From Tetraselmis striata (lineage: Eukaryota; Chlorophyta; Chlorodendrophyceae; Chlorodendrales; Chlorodendraceae): a stretch of DNA of 64,000 nucleotides. Numbering within the stretch: the stretch's first letter is position 1; every line of letters starts with the position of its first letter. The notes below the pieces were generated by a model. The model did no database searches. It saw nothing but the letters and a program-made list of their open reading frames with translations, and was not told the DNA's origin. Below, in pieces: positions 1-10,454 of this stretch. The stretch lies in assembly GCA_006384855.1 (NCBI GenBank), contig VCJN01000539.1, positions 1 to 64,000 of the forward strand, read 5' to 3'. A program made the translations under genes and the position numbers.

Positions 1-278
1 GGGGGCGGGGGCCTAAAACCTAGGAAGGCAGGAAGGCCGGAGCCAGCCGGAAACCCACCGGGCCCCCCCTGACACGCCAACGCACCTCTACTCGTTCATG
101 GCTGCGATCTGTCACCGGAAGTCCGACAGAGCGCAAGGTGTGGAGCGGCTGGAAGCTTCACGGCTATCCACTCCTGAGGTGTTAAGCTGCAGATCTGGTG
201 GTCTGCTGGTCGCGATTTCCTGCCGATGGGAAGGGGCGAACGTGCGCTGCAGATGCTGAGGCAGCGTCGCGAAGCGCA

Positions 279-302
279 CAGCAGCAGCAGCAGCAGCAGC
301 AG
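279..302 (+). repeat. (CAG)8 microsatellite
   Basis: Eight CAG triplets in a row. In one frame they would read poly-Gln, but the surrounding 61-codon frame shows no other sign of coding. Confidence 0.9.
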
Positions 303-340
303 CGGGGTACTACAGGCGTCAAAAGTAATGAACGGGTAAT

Positions 341-395
341 TTTTTGGTTTTTTTCGCCCCCGGGACAGGACTGGCACCAGTGAAACCCTTGCAGC
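341..395 (-). mobile_element. Minimal retroposon tail, copy 1, with target-site duplication
   Basis: On the minus strand this is a 3' tail that starts with CGCTGCAAGGGTTTCAC and ends in an A-rich run (seen as T on the plus strand). It is bracketed by an exact 11-bp duplication, GAACGGGTAAT, at 330-340 and 396-406. That is the signature of target-primed reverse transcription by a non-LTR element or a SINE mobilised by one. The insert is only about 55 bp, so it is severely 5'-truncated. The same tail recurs at 24921-24971 and 59428-59603, and in diverged form ending near 32276. Confidence 0.85.
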
Positions 396-644
396 GAACG
401 GGTAATCTTTAGGTCTTAATGCGTGCGCAGCTGCACGCCGACAATTGCCACACTGATTGCTGCCCTTTGGGCATATACTGTAATCCTTAGTCGCTACAGG
501 TATTAGCGACTAATCCTTCGCGACCTTCCGCCCTCGAGCCTCGAGCTTGGCGGTAGGTAGTAGTACGTCGCTCAATGGATGCCTATAATGGGGGACACAT
601 GGTCACTTCGCACTAGCATCATTTTGGTGAAATGCTGAATCATA

Positions 645-835
645 TATAATCCTTGGAGTTTCTGGCAGCTAAGTGACTTCGTGGTTCCCTTGGCTCCTTC
701 TTGTCTTTTGGCTCCCTGTCCTCCTGTTCGACCTTGTTTTTCAGGCTTAAGTATCTCTTTTGCTGGCAACCTCTCATAGTTGCTCTTAGTTCTCCTTGTA
801 GTGCGCTTTTGTGAAAGCCCCGATGTAAAAAAATA
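645..835 (-). repeat. Dispersed repeat R2, antisense copy
   Basis: The reverse complement aligns by eye over about 180 bp with 33280-33460, and its end with 32355-32440. Translated on the minus strand it reads KKEPREPRSHLAARN, and the 33.3-kb copy gives KEPREPRSRLVARN in the same place. Conservation at protein level suggests a fragment of a mobile-element ORF. I cannot assign a family. Confidence 0.7.
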
Positions 836-1244
836 TATAATCCATATATGTATACATCCATGCGATACGAAGTCCGATATATCATCGTATCCGTGTATAT
901 TAAGGAATCAGTCCGTGTATTTATGCACTTCCTGTCTAGTCCCTAAATCTCTAATCCCGCCTCTGTCCCGCGAAATCATCCGCGGTAGTGGCGGTTGGAG
1001 GACGAGCGGTACCACTGAAACCTCAAGCAGTTCGCGTCAGCGACAACGGCTAACTCAGCGCGACACTGAGGCTTCGTCTCTCCCGTTCGTCCCCACTCAC
1101 CAATCCGTCAAACGACGTTGCTACGTACGTTACTACGTAGTTGCTACGTTCGTTGCTACGGTTCCTGCGTGTATAGGGTTTCCATCGACCCAGGGAGACG
1201 TTTCACCACACGGACGCTGGACATAGACCGGTGCTGAACTGGAG

Positions 1245-2971
1245 TTGTGTAGTTGCAGTTGCGCCGGCAACGCACTGCTCGCTCTGCTCCCTACGTGCGG
1301 CTACATCTACAAGAGGGCCACCAGCCGCTGCAAACACACTGGAGAAGGGGATCAAGAGTCATCTCGCGTGAGAGTTTTCATTCAAGTGCCAGCGTGGTGG
1401 CCGCCATGCGCTTATCCCGGTCAAGACGGCGCAGGGCCAGAGGGAGACCTGGAGCTCGCCAGCTGTGCCGACGAGGTGGAGGAGTTCTCAGCGCGAATGC
1501 GACAGCGCCTCGGAATCGGGGAACGATCAAGTCGCTCATACGTCTTCAGACAACGCTGCTGACGCCCTTGCAGAAACCATCGCCGGATTCTTCAACCCGA
1601 GGTCTGGCTTCACCAGGCTTGCGACGACAGGTGAGCCCGGGCTAGCCTCCTGCTCTTTGGCGCGAGCAAGTTGCCAATTTACATTGTGGATCCTTGCAAG
1701 TGCCCTTAATATTCCTGGTCGTCTGAATGCACGTGCCTATCATATGGACATCTCACCAGGACCGGCCCAGGCGGGTGATCGCCAGCCCACCGCAGCGCGC
1801 ACGAAAAATGTTCAAGGTGTGGACCACATGTTGTCAGCCCATGAACCGCCTCAGGACAGAAACTGGGACACCCATCGACCATATGCGATGTGCCTTGGCT
1901 GCACCACTGACAGCTCTCGCTTCTGCCTTGGTAAGGTTGTGGCGCTCATTGACGGGGTGGCACTCTCTGTTTACGATGGCGTCACACAGTAACATGCCGG
2001 GAACTACCTGGTTTCAGGAAGCGCAGGCCAACCACGACGCTGGCATATACGTGTACCCGTCATATGAGCACTGCCTCAAGCGTGACGCGGAGAGCTTCCC
2101 CACGGACAGCGTCCTCCTCAATGCTCCACGAGCCATCGCAGCGGTACTGTGCTGGTAGGCAAAAACACCGCATGCAGTTCTATTGCATTATCCTCACTAT
2201 CACGGCAGAACTACAACCATGTTTCTTTTTGAGCATGCCTCCCCATTTTGTGTCGTGCCCATGGCAGGAATGAAGCCAGTTGGGCTGTGCCGGTCTGCTA
2301 TGGTGTAAAGTGCGCGTACTCATATGTGCACGTGCTGCACATCCGCCCCTTTCCGCTAACTTGGTACAGCAGCACGCTCTGCACCTCCCCCAATCCATTG
2401 CCGCAGAGTGCCGCCGGTCATCCATCGCAAAGCAGTGAAGATGCAGGCGCCCCTAGCACTCGTAGTAGCTTCTCTGCTGCAGTGCCTAGTCAAACCTCCA
2501 GCCCATCACCTGCAGCAGGCTCTCCCAGAGCAACCGCGCAATGGCAGCCCGCGACATCAGGCGGTGCTGTGCGTGTTCAATCCACCCGTTCAAGTGCACG
2601 GCAGCAAAAGCAAGTGAGGAACGCGTCATTCGCTCCTGGTCCCGTGACTCTGATAAGGTAAACACTTCCCAGCACAGCATGTTTGTGAGCACAATTTTAT
2701 ACTTATACATTACGCTGAACTCGCTGTGCACACACCCTTTATCTACTTGCAAATATCCAAGCATGGTATCCCAAACGCAGTTTCCTGCGCTTCAGACTGT
2801 GAGCAGAGGCTCAGGCGGAGTCAGGATGGGGCGTGATAGATTGAGAGGCAGAAGTTGTATTTGATCTTCATTTTTCCCAGGCGCCAAGTGACAACACTGA
2901 CGCTCGAAGATGAAGTGGCGCAAATGGAGGCACAGCTCACAAAGATACGAGAAGGCAACCTCCTCAGTTAA
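1245..2971 (+). CDS. Probable multi-exon gene, unknown function; 3' exons supported
   Basis: The best-supported part is the 3' end. An exon at 2407-2657 follows an acceptor (TTGCCGCAG), is Ser/Pro/Ala-rich and ends at a GTAAAC donor. The last exon, 2881-2971, follows a TTTTTCCCAG acceptor and stops with TAA. Phase 2 joins to phase 2, giving a charged tail with EVAQMEAQLTKIREGN that looks like a short coiled coil. Upstream, exon-like stretches end at good donors near 1631 (GTGAGC), 1933 (GTAAGG) and 2155 (GTAGGC). One contains WFQEAQANHDAGIYVYPSY, and another a Cys cluster (MCLGCTTDSSRFCLG). I could not fix the 5' end or all exon phases. No domain is recognised. A TGTAA at 3047 fits an mRNA end. 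Confidence 0.45.
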
Positions 2972-3046
2972 CGGGAAAAAGTGCGTTTTAGCAACCAGAT
3001 TGTGCTACATCCCTTGGGCACTTTATGCATCGGCAGTTCAGCAGCA

Positions 3047-3051
3047 TGTAA
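3047..3051 (+). terminator. Candidate TGTAA polyadenylation signal
   Basis: TGTAA 76 nt after the TAA stop at 2971. TGTAA is the usual green-algal signal. Confidence 0.4.
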
Positions 3052-3200
3052 AGGATATGCACAATACAGCATCCTGACATGGCTAGTAGTTTTGGTACTA
3101 TTAATCCTAATGTGCCTGAAGCATACTGTTGGTGCTGCAGGCATGTCTTGGCAGGCAACTTTTGTGTGGATGTTTTTCGAGTGTATCAAGGCGGGCGGGC

Positions 3201-3225
3201 GGGGGGGGGGGGGGGGGGGGGGGGG
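3201..3225 (+). repeat. G25 homopolymer
   Basis: Uninterrupted run of 25 G, preceded by GGCGGGCGGGC. Confidence 0.9.
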
Positions 3226-3626
3226 AGGGTGCCCTGAGGAAAACACTCATTCACTGTGATCAGCGTGTTACCTAGAAGTTTCCCTCCGATGTATATCATA
3301 TATCTCGAAGGTTGTTGTCGCTTTATCTGAAGCCAGGAATACAATTGAGTCACTGATAGGGCTCTAGCACCACTTACGCAACTGGGAGGCGGTGGTGCCT
3401 CCTCACTACATGGAGCTCCATGTGTGTTTTCTCTCTCTCTCTCCCATCGAGCAAAAATGACAATTCAGGTCCCTATAGATTTAAAGATTCATCTGCTTCA
3501 CACTTTAAAGCTTCAGCCATGTCCGGTGCCCGGTGACCCTCAGGTGCCAGTAGCCTCTTGCTGTGGTAGCAGCTGTACATTTGTGCCCAGTGTATTTATG
3601 ACGGGATTCCAGGAAAGAGCCGAGGC

Positions 3627-3653
3627 GGGGGGGGGGGGGGGGGGGGGGGGGGG
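3627..3653 (+). repeat. G27 homopolymer
   Basis: Uninterrupted run of 27 G between unique flanks. Confidence 0.9.
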
Positions 3654-4387
3654 TTCAGCAACTCGCCACATCAACTCTAGATGGAGCCACAGTTGCTGAT
3701 AGCCGCTAGGAGCCCTGCCACCCCCTCTCCCATCGGCAAGCTGAGAGAACATCTGCTTCCCACATGTCTCCAGCTCCGCCCTTACTCTTCTCCTGATGTC
3801 GCAGTATCAGCAGATAGGGATGGGGGCTATTTGGCGTGTTGACAGGCGGCAAGCGGGCGGCCGTTTCGCCCTTCCGCCTCCGACACGATCAGGACAGGGG
3901 CTACCGGCCTCCCGGACGCTGCCGGTCTCTCTGCGGGAGCGAACGGGCGAGCAATCGCCGGGTGAAATTCGAGCGGGGCGGGCACCGTTGGCACGTGACT
4001 GGGGTGGAGTGTGCGAAACGCGCGGGCGCTGGCTGCTGTGGCTGCAGCAGGGCACGACTCCGCATCAGCCAGCCGCAACGCCGTCCCCGCAGCTGCCACG
4101 ACTAGAGTGTTTTCGCATCTGGACGGTAGCCAGAGGTAGGGGCAAAAATCAACAGCGGGAAAAGAGGGAGAAACGTTCGCATCTTTGAGTTGCCGATAGG
4201 CTGTTATGAGCGCTCGGCGTACGCGGAAACGCACTTCTGTGTCGTCGATTCGTCGTCGCGTGTGATGGTGGCTTTGGTTACACGGGATGGAGTCGGCTGA
4301 AGGTAAAGTACCGAGACGTGGAGAAGTCTGTCGATATCGTCGCAAAGACGGATACTTGTAAGTCGCTACGATACACCACAGTCTGAG

Positions 4388-4705
4388 AGTTGGTTCTACA
4401 CCGCAAACATGCCAGGCCTGGCCGGGTTGGCGGGAAACAGGGGGTGCGGGAACTGGCGGGGCGTCATAACTACAAGTACAGGTCCCTGTTGGGCGACATA
4501 CAACGGGGGTTGGCAGCGCGGGATGCGGCGTGGCACAACATGGAGCCAGGACAGAAGGGTCCTCTTCGAGACATCCTGGATATGTCGGAGTACACGGGCA
4601 TGGTGGGCGTTTGTGGGTGAGGTGAGCAAGGGGGTGCGCCGCACAGTGCGCGGTATCGCATGCTTGGCCGCGGATCGGGGTGCCCTCTCATCGCGGGGCA
4701 CTCGG
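4388..4705 (+). mobile_element. R1 repeat family, internal coding fragment
   Basis: The translation contains GDIQRGLAARDAAWHNMEPG and RDILDMSEYTGMV. The minus-strand ORF at 41054-41578 has GDMQRGLAVRDAAWQNTEPG and RDIMDMSEYTGMV. This copy is cut at CTCGG (4701-4705), exactly where the LTR at 4706 begins. In the 41-kb copy the same site is uninterrupted. So this is the left half of an R1 copy used as an insertion target. Confidence 0.8.
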
Positions 4706-5143
4706 TGTTGACGAACACAGGCCGAAGCAGGTGATCAACTGGTCCACTGAAGTGAAAGTGAGCCCATCTGGCTTATAGGCAAATTAGCCTGATGATAATA
4801 TTATTTGTAATAGTGCAGTATAAATTACGGCTAATACTGCAGAAATGATTATTACATGTACTGGTACTTTCAAGTGACATATACTGGACCTGCAGAGCAA
4901 GACAGGTGTGGGGCATGTGAAGACATGCCTCATAACACTTGATCAAACGTACCCCGATTTCTGACAGGTGTCCGACTGAACCTGAATAGCCTTTTGGATA
5001 TTGGAACCAGATCAAGAAGCATGAGAAATGGACAGATGAGCAGATGGAGCATGCCCCTAGCGCAAGGGCATTCTGCAGATGAGAATATAATGGGACATTT
5101 CTCATCATTTGTAATTACAATATTCTGATCCCACAGACTCTGT
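4706..5143 (+). mobile_element. Copia LTR, 3'-truncated copy
   Basis: It begins TGTTGACGAACAC and is nearly identical to the 3' LTR at 20360 for about 430 bp, then loses similarity after CACAGACTCTGT (5132-5143). The missing LTR end (CCCAACAGCAAGCTAGG onward) reappears at about 13003. So this LTR appears to be split by the 5144-12991 block. The left flank CTCGG also follows the LTR ends at 13039 and 20845, consistent with a 5-bp copia target duplication. Confidence 0.8.
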
Positions 5144-5172
5144 TCGCGCCGTTCCACCTGTTTTTTTTTGGC

Positions 5173-5690
5173 TTGGGAAGGGACTTCTGGAGGAAATTTG
5201 TCACCGTGCAGGGCCACATTGGATTCCGAGCTATGAAGCAGGAAGACCGGCGCCAGGCTTTAGTCCCGATACCCAGCAACTTTGAACGCGGGTTGCGCCC
5301 TTCGTTTGCAGTGTCCAAGAATCGAAAGGTAAACCCCCCCCCCCCCCCCCCCCCGGGCGTGGGCGTGCGTGGGCGTGGGCGTGACGGCATTCCCCTCCGT
5401 GACTGCAGGGTCAGGCAAGGTGACGGTGCAGTCCGGCTGGGTCATGGAGGACTGCTTGAACCACATGGAAACGTTTTCCATTCTTAACGCCGGTCCGCTG
5501 CTCGAGGAGGCCCGGGTGAAGGCGATCATGACCGAGAAGGAGCTTCGCGTCCCCAGGCGGTGCTTGGCACATGTACAAGCGCATGCAAGGAGCTGCGTGG
5601 TTCGTCACGCGGTTGGGGGTTGCAGATGTGGTGACGGAGGAGGACGGCCCCGCAGCGCCAAGGCGCAGGTGGACGCCGCTCACCAGGGAG
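5173..5690 (+). pseudogene. Coding-looking fragment of unknown gene, running into the minisatellite
   Basis: The first part reads RDFWRKFVTVQGHIGFRAMK and ends at an AAAG/GTAAAC donor (5328/5329). An intron-like stretch with C21 follows, then an acceptor CTGCAG at 5409. The second part reads VTVQSGWVMEDCLNHMETF, then ILNAGPLLEEARVKAIMTEK. A 1-nt shift near 5560 continues as MQGAAWFVTRLGVADVV before low-complexity repeat takes over at about 5702. The two halves do not join in phase with these splice sites, so there is probably a break. No domain identified. Confidence 0.35.
5334..5354 (+). repeat. C21 homopolymer
   Basis: Run of 21 C between a donor-like and an acceptor-like site of the fragment at 5173-5690. 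Confidence 0.85.
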
Positions 5691-5701
5691 GGGAGGACTC
5701 T

Positions 5702-8292
5702 AAACCCAGCGCGGCGCCAAGGCGCAGTGGCCGGGGCACGCGGCGCCAAGGCGCGGCGCCCAAGGCGCGGCGGCCGGGAGCGCGGGCCGGGGCAGCGCGG
5801 CGCCAAGGCGCGCGCCGGGGGACGCGGCGCCAAGGCGCGGGCCGGCCGGGGGAGCGGCGGCGCCAAGGCGCGGCCGGCCGGGGGCGCGCGGAGCGCCAAG
5901 GCGCGGCGGGCCGGAGCAGCGCGGCGCCCAAGGCCGGCGGCCGGGGCAGCGCGGCGCCAAGGCGCGTCGGCCGGGCAGGCGCGGCGCCAAGGCGCGGTCG
6001 GCGCGGCGGGCCGGGGCAGCGCGGCGCCAAGGCCGCGGCGGCCGGGCAGCGCGGCGCGCAGCGCGGCGCCAAGGCGCGGCGGCCGGGGCAGCGCGGCGCC
6101 AAGGCGCGGCGGCCGCGGCAGCGCGGCGCCAAGGGCGGCGGCCGCGGCAACGCGGCGCCAAGGCGCGGCGGCCGCGGCAGCGCGGCGCCAAGGCGCGGCG
6201 GCTGGCGGCAGCGCGGCGCCAAAGGCGCGGCGGCCGGGGAGCGCGGCGCCAAGGCGCGGCGGCCGGGGCAGCGCGGCGCCAAGGCGCGGCGGCCGGGGAG
6301 CGCGGCGCCAAGGCGCGGCGGCCGGGGCAGCGCGGCGCCAAGGCGCGGCGGCCGGGGCAGCGCGGCGCCAAGGCGCGCGGCCGCGGCAGCGCGGCGCCAA
6401 GGGCGCGGCGGCCGGGGCAGCGCGGCGCCAAGGCGCGGCGGCCGGGGGCAGCGCGGCGCCAAGGCGCGGCGGCCGGGGCAGCGCGGCGCCAAGGCGCGGC
6501 GGCCGGGCAGCGCGGCGCCAAGGCGGGGGCCGGGGAGCGCGCGCCAAGGCGCGCGGCCGGGCAGCGCGGCGCCAAGGCGCGGCGGCCGGGGCAGCGCGGC
6601 GCCAAGGCGCGGCGGCCGGGGCAGCGCGGCGCCAAGGGCGCGGCGGCCGGGCAGCGCGGCGCCAAGGCGCGGCGGCCGGGGCAGCGCGGCGCCAAGGCGC
6701 GGCGGGCCGGGGTAGCGCGGCGCCAAGGCGCGGCGGCCGGGGCAGCGCGGCGCCAAGGCGCGGCGGCCGGGGCAGCGCGGCGCCAAGGCGCGGCGGCCAG
6801 GGGCGCGCGGCGCAGGGCAGCGCGGCCGGGCAGCGCGGCGCCAAGGCGCGGCGGCCGGGGCATGCGCGGGCGCCAAGGCGCGGCGGCCGGGGGAGCGCGG
6901 CGCCAAGGCGCGGCGGCCGGGGGCAGCGCGGCGCCAAGGCGCGGCGGCCGGGGCAGCGCGGCGCCAAGGCGCGGCGGCCGGGGCAGCGCGGCGCCAAGGC
7001 GCAGCGGCGCGGCAGCGCGGCGCCAAGGCGCGGCGGCCGGGGGAGCGCGGCGCCAAGGCGCGGCGGCCGGGGGAGCGCGGCGCCAAGGCGCGGCGGCCGG
7101 GGCAGCGCGGCGCCAAGGCGCGGCGGCCGGGGGGCAGCGCGGCGCCAAGGCGCGGCGGCCGGGGGGAGCGCGGCGCCAAGCGCGGCGGCCGGGGCAGCGC
7201 GGCGCCAAGGCGCGGCGGCCGGGGCAGCGCGGCGCCAAGGCGCGGCGGCCGGGGCAGCGCGGCGCCAAGGCGCGGCGGCCGCGGCAGCGCGGCGCCAAGG
7301 CGCGGCGGCCGGGGCAGGCGCGGCGCCAAGGCGCGGCGGCCGGGGCAGCGCGGCGCCAAGGCGCGGCGGCCGGGGAGCGCGGCGCCAAGGCGCGGCGGCC
7401 GGCCGGGCGAGCGCGGCGCCAAGGCGCGGCGGCCGGGGCAGCGCGGCGCCAAGGCGCGGCGGCCGGGGCAGCGCGGCGCCAAGGCGCGGCGGCCGGGGGC
7501 AGCGCGGCGCCAAGGCGCGGCGGCCCGGCGGGCAGCGCGGCGCCAAGGCGCGGCGGGCCGGGGGCAGCGCGGCGCCAAGGCGCGGCGGCCGGGCAGCGCG
7601 GCGCCAAGGCGCGGCGGCCGCGGCAGCGCGGCGCCAAGGCGCGGCGGCCGGGCAGCGCGGCGCCAAGGCGCGGCGGCCGGGCAGCGCGGCGCCAAGGCGC
7701 GGCGGCTGGGGCAGCGCGGCGCCAAGGCGCGGCGGCCGGGGCAGCGCGGCGCCAAGGCGCGGCGGCCGGGGCAGCGCGGCGCCAAGGCGCGGCGGCCGCG
7801 GCAGCGCGGCGCCAAGGCGCGGCGGCCGGGGCAGCGCGGCGCCAAGGCGCGGCGGCCGGGGAGCGCGGCGCCAAGGCGCGGCGGCCGGGGCAGCGCGGCG
7901 CCAAGGCGCGGCGGCCGGGCAGCGCGGCGCCAAGGCGCGGCGGCCGGGAGCGCGGCGCCAAGGCGCGGCGGCCGGGGGCAGCGCGGCGCCAAGGCGCGGC
8001 GGCCGGGGCAGCGCGGCGCCAAGGCGCGGCGGCCGGGCAGCGCGGCGCCAAGGCGCGGCGGCCGGGGCAGCGCGGCGCCAAGGCGCGGCGGCCGGGGCAG
8101 CGCGGCGCCAAGGCGCGGCGGCCGGGGCAGCGCGGCGCCAAGGCGCGGCGGCCGGGGAGCGCGGCGCCAAGGCGCGGCGGCCGGGGAGCGCGGCGCCAAG
8201 GCGGGCCGGGCAGCGCGGCGCCAAGGCGGGCGGCGGCCGGGGCAGCGCGGCGCCAAGGCGCGGCGGCCGGGGCAGCGCGGCGCCAAGGCGAG
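5702..8292. repeat. 30-bp GC-only-plus-AA minisatellite, about 85 copies
   Basis: Tandem units with the core GGCGCCAAGGCGCGGCGG followed by CCGGGGCAGC or a close variant. The 30-nt period is a multiple of three and the unit has no stop in any frame, so most frames stay open for hundreds of codons. They give repeats such as GSAAPRRGGR, QRGAKARRPG and RQGAAAGAAR on the plus strand, and RPPRLGAALP on the minus strand. Units vary by 1-3-nt indels and by runs of G, mostly in the CCGGGG segment. GGCGCC in each unit is self-complementary. The very long ORFs here are a consequence of the period, not evidence for genes. Copy number is my estimate from length. Confidence 0.95.
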
Positions 8293-8303
8293 TGGGATGG
8301 GCG

Positions 8304-8810
8304 GGGCAGCGGTTGCTACCGAGTGAGGCGTATCATCGTTTGCAGTAGCAACGCAGCCTTTCCGGTTGCATAGTGTGACGCCGCCTGGATGTAACTTAGC
8401 AGTACGCGCAAAGTGCAAGTGCAAGCTGCTGATGGCGGGGTTCCCGCGAGGGGGGGGGGGGGGGGGGCAGCGGCTGTGGGATAGGCGCGGCAGCGGTTGC
8501 TACAGAGTGAGGCGTCGCATCGTTTGCAGTAGCAACGCAGCCTTTCCGGTTGCATAGTGTGACGCCGCCTGGATGTAACCCAGCAGTACGCGCAAAGTGC
8601 AAGTGCAAGCTGCTGGTGGCGGGGATCCACGCGAGATCGCAGGACGGTGCGCGAGGGGGGGGGGGGGGGGGGGCAGCGGCTGTGGGATAGGCGGGGCAGC
8701 GGTTGCTACCGAGTGAGGCGTAGCATCGTTTGCAGTAGCAACGCAGCCTTTCCGGTTGCATAGTGTGGCACCGCCTGGATGTAACCCAGCAGTACGCGCA
8801 AAGTGCAAGT
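8304..8810 (+). repeat. Three direct repeats separated by poly-G
   Basis: Three near-identical copies start at about 8304, 8468 and 8674. Each contains GGTTGCTAC, AGTAGCAACGCAGCC, CGCCTGGATGTAAC and CGCGCAAAGTGCAAGTG. The first two end in G18 (8450-8467) and G19 (8655-8673). The third stops after AAAGTGCAAGTG. GGTTGCTAC and GTAGCAAC can pair as a stem. The first copy abuts the minisatellite end. Confidence 0.9.
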
Positions 8811-8853
8811 GTTACACGTCCGTGTGCCCCACCCAATGACATTGCGCACGACC

Positions 8854-9141
8854 TCACTGACGGCATGTCTCGCTCTCCTTCAGCTCCTGGGCCGTCCGCC
8901 GCCTCACCCTGCGCACCCTACCAGCCGCGCGTGCCTTCTCGGAAGCCTCACACACGGCGGCGCGAGTCGCGTCGTGGAACGCGTCCCTGACATGGCGGAA
9001 CTCCGCCCTCACCGTGGCCGTGGTCGGGCAGGGGACTGCCCGCTGATGGGTCGCCATGCATGGGTACTTGGGGCCGCACAAAGCCGGGGTGCCGTCGCAG
9101 CAACACTCCCAGTCCGTCCGTTGGCCGCAGTCCACGCACAT
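8854..9141 (-). CDS. Short Cys-rich ORF, unknown
   Basis: ATG at 9141-9139, 95 codons. The N-terminal third is Cys-rich (CVDCGQRTDWECCCDG, then C-x5-C and a later C). The remainder is Arg/Ala-rich helix (EFRHVRDAFHDATRAAVCEA). The spacing suggests a small zinc-binding domain, but I do not recognise the family. Upstream, the same strand reads EHYEQWREAATCTIM in frame, so this may be the end of a longer, frameshifted ORF. It may be a mobile-element protein remnant. Confidence 0.3.
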   Translation of the reverse strand: MCVDCGQRTDWECCCDGTPALCGPKYPCMATHQRAVPCPTTATVRAEFRHVRDAFHDATRAAVCEASEKARAAGRVRRVRRRTAQELKESETCRQ

Positions 9142-9729
9142 GATAGTGCATGTGGCCGCCTCCCGCCACTGCTCGTAGTGCTCCGGTCAACATGGCGACG
9201 AGCAAGTCGGCATGTCCCGCAGGTGGCTGCGGGGCGGGTGGCGCGAGCACAGCCTCGCTCGCCTCAACAACCCCCTCAGCCCGATCAGTCGCCTCGACCA
9301 CGGCCTCCTCCGCCTCCTGACGCGGCGCACCAGGCGCATCATCGTCGCCTGGCAGGGCGTCCCCCCCCGCAACGGCGCCGTCGGCGGTGGCCGACGCCGT
9401 CGTGGCGGGGTGTTGTGAGGAGGTGGCCCTAGACATAGGTGGGGCCGGCACCGCCATGTGTTGCTCCACATGCGGTGCGGTTCCTGACGCGACAGCTCCG
9501 TCGCACCAGTACCGGCGCCGGCACCCCACGCCTGCTGGGCTTACCACCAACCGGCATGTTTCCTTTGGGAGGCGGTTCATCCGCGTCGGAGGTGAGCGGC
9601 GGTGCCAGTGTGGGTGTCGATACTGCCCGGCCATTAGGGCTCCCGCCGCATGCCGCTCCGCCGACCCACGCCGCGGCGTGTGCTGCGCCCCGCATAGTCG
9701 CCTCGAATGTATTATACATGACGCGGGGA

Positions 9730-9730
<1 letters not shown>

Positions 9731-9764
<34 letters not shown>
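9731..9764 (+). repeat. G34 homopolymer
   Basis: Longest single-base run in the window. Confidence 0.9.
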
Positions 9765-9765
<1 letters not shown>

Positions 9766-10210
9766 TTCGTGCGTTTCGTATGTCGGCGGAACGGCGTGCG
9801 AAGCTGCGGCTGGCGAAAGTGGTGGAAGTAAGCGTGGCGACGTCGGCGGCGTATTACCGTGCGTGCATGCGTGCGCAACCCCGCGGCAGCAAGCCCCGGA
9901 CTCGGCGTGTGCCGGCGGCAGAGCTGCGAAGCCATGGACACGGTACGGGATGCCAAGTCTGGCTAAGCAACTGCCGAGGCTGGCGGCTTAACCCCCATGT
10001 CCGGCGGTTGAGGGACGGAAAGTGCGTAGAAGTTGATCGGCAAAGCGGGCATATAAGCCTGGCTGTGCTAGGTTCCTATTAAGTAATGGCGGTTTGTGCT
10101 AAGTAATTCGTAGGGGTGGACCATGCAGCGCAGGTAGGGGGCGGTATAAATGAGGCCGGGCACATATACTGCTCCACGAAACGACACTGTGGCACGTGTA
10201 GTTGAATAGA

Positions 10211-10235
10211 CCCCCCCCCCCCCCCCCCCCCCCCC
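10211..10235 (+). repeat. C25 homopolymer
   Basis: Run of 25 C, followed by further C-rich tracts up to 10370. Confidence 0.9.
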
Positions 10236-10454
10236 ACACCCCCCGCCGGGTCGGCCCGCCGGGTCGGCCCGCCGACCCGCCACGGCATGTAATATCTGTC
10301 ATGCATCGCCGGGGTATGTGTGAGTGGATGCCCCGCCGCCACACCCCCCCCCCCCCCACACACCCCCCCATTTACACTTGTGCACTCATTAAGTTTGGGC
10401 TGGTTTCGGAGCAGTACATGTACGTATGTATATACATACAATGGAACGTAGGAC

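Larger units (their letters stand above)
1..1240. other. Intergenic, repeat-scarred, no gene recognised
   Basis: I see no convincing exon in this stretch. It holds a short CAG run, a minimal retroposon tail and an antisense copy of dispersed repeat R2, each listed separately. The open frames here are short and have no recognisable composition. Confidence 0.6.
3052..4387. other. No gene seen; two poly-G tracts
   Basis: No exon structure is recognised. The stretch contains G25 at 3201-3225 and G27 at 3627-3653. The ORFs here read through these tracts as poly-Gly or poly-Pro and look accidental. Confidence 0.55.
8811..10454. other. GC-rich stretch, only fragmentary ORFs
   Basis: Apart from the Cys-rich ORF at 8854-9141, I see only short overlapping frames on both strands, G34 at 9731-9764 and C25 at 10211-10235. 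No exon chain could be built. Confidence 0.5.

Noticed and set aside
3827..4345. 172-codon minus-strand ORF
   Set aside because: Starts at TTG, composition is only GC-driven, and other frames overlap it without any distinguishing feature.
5369..8424. ORFs of 448-937 codons on both strands
   Set aside because: They are produced by the 30-bp stop-free repeat. Frames change with indels, and no strand or frame is favoured.
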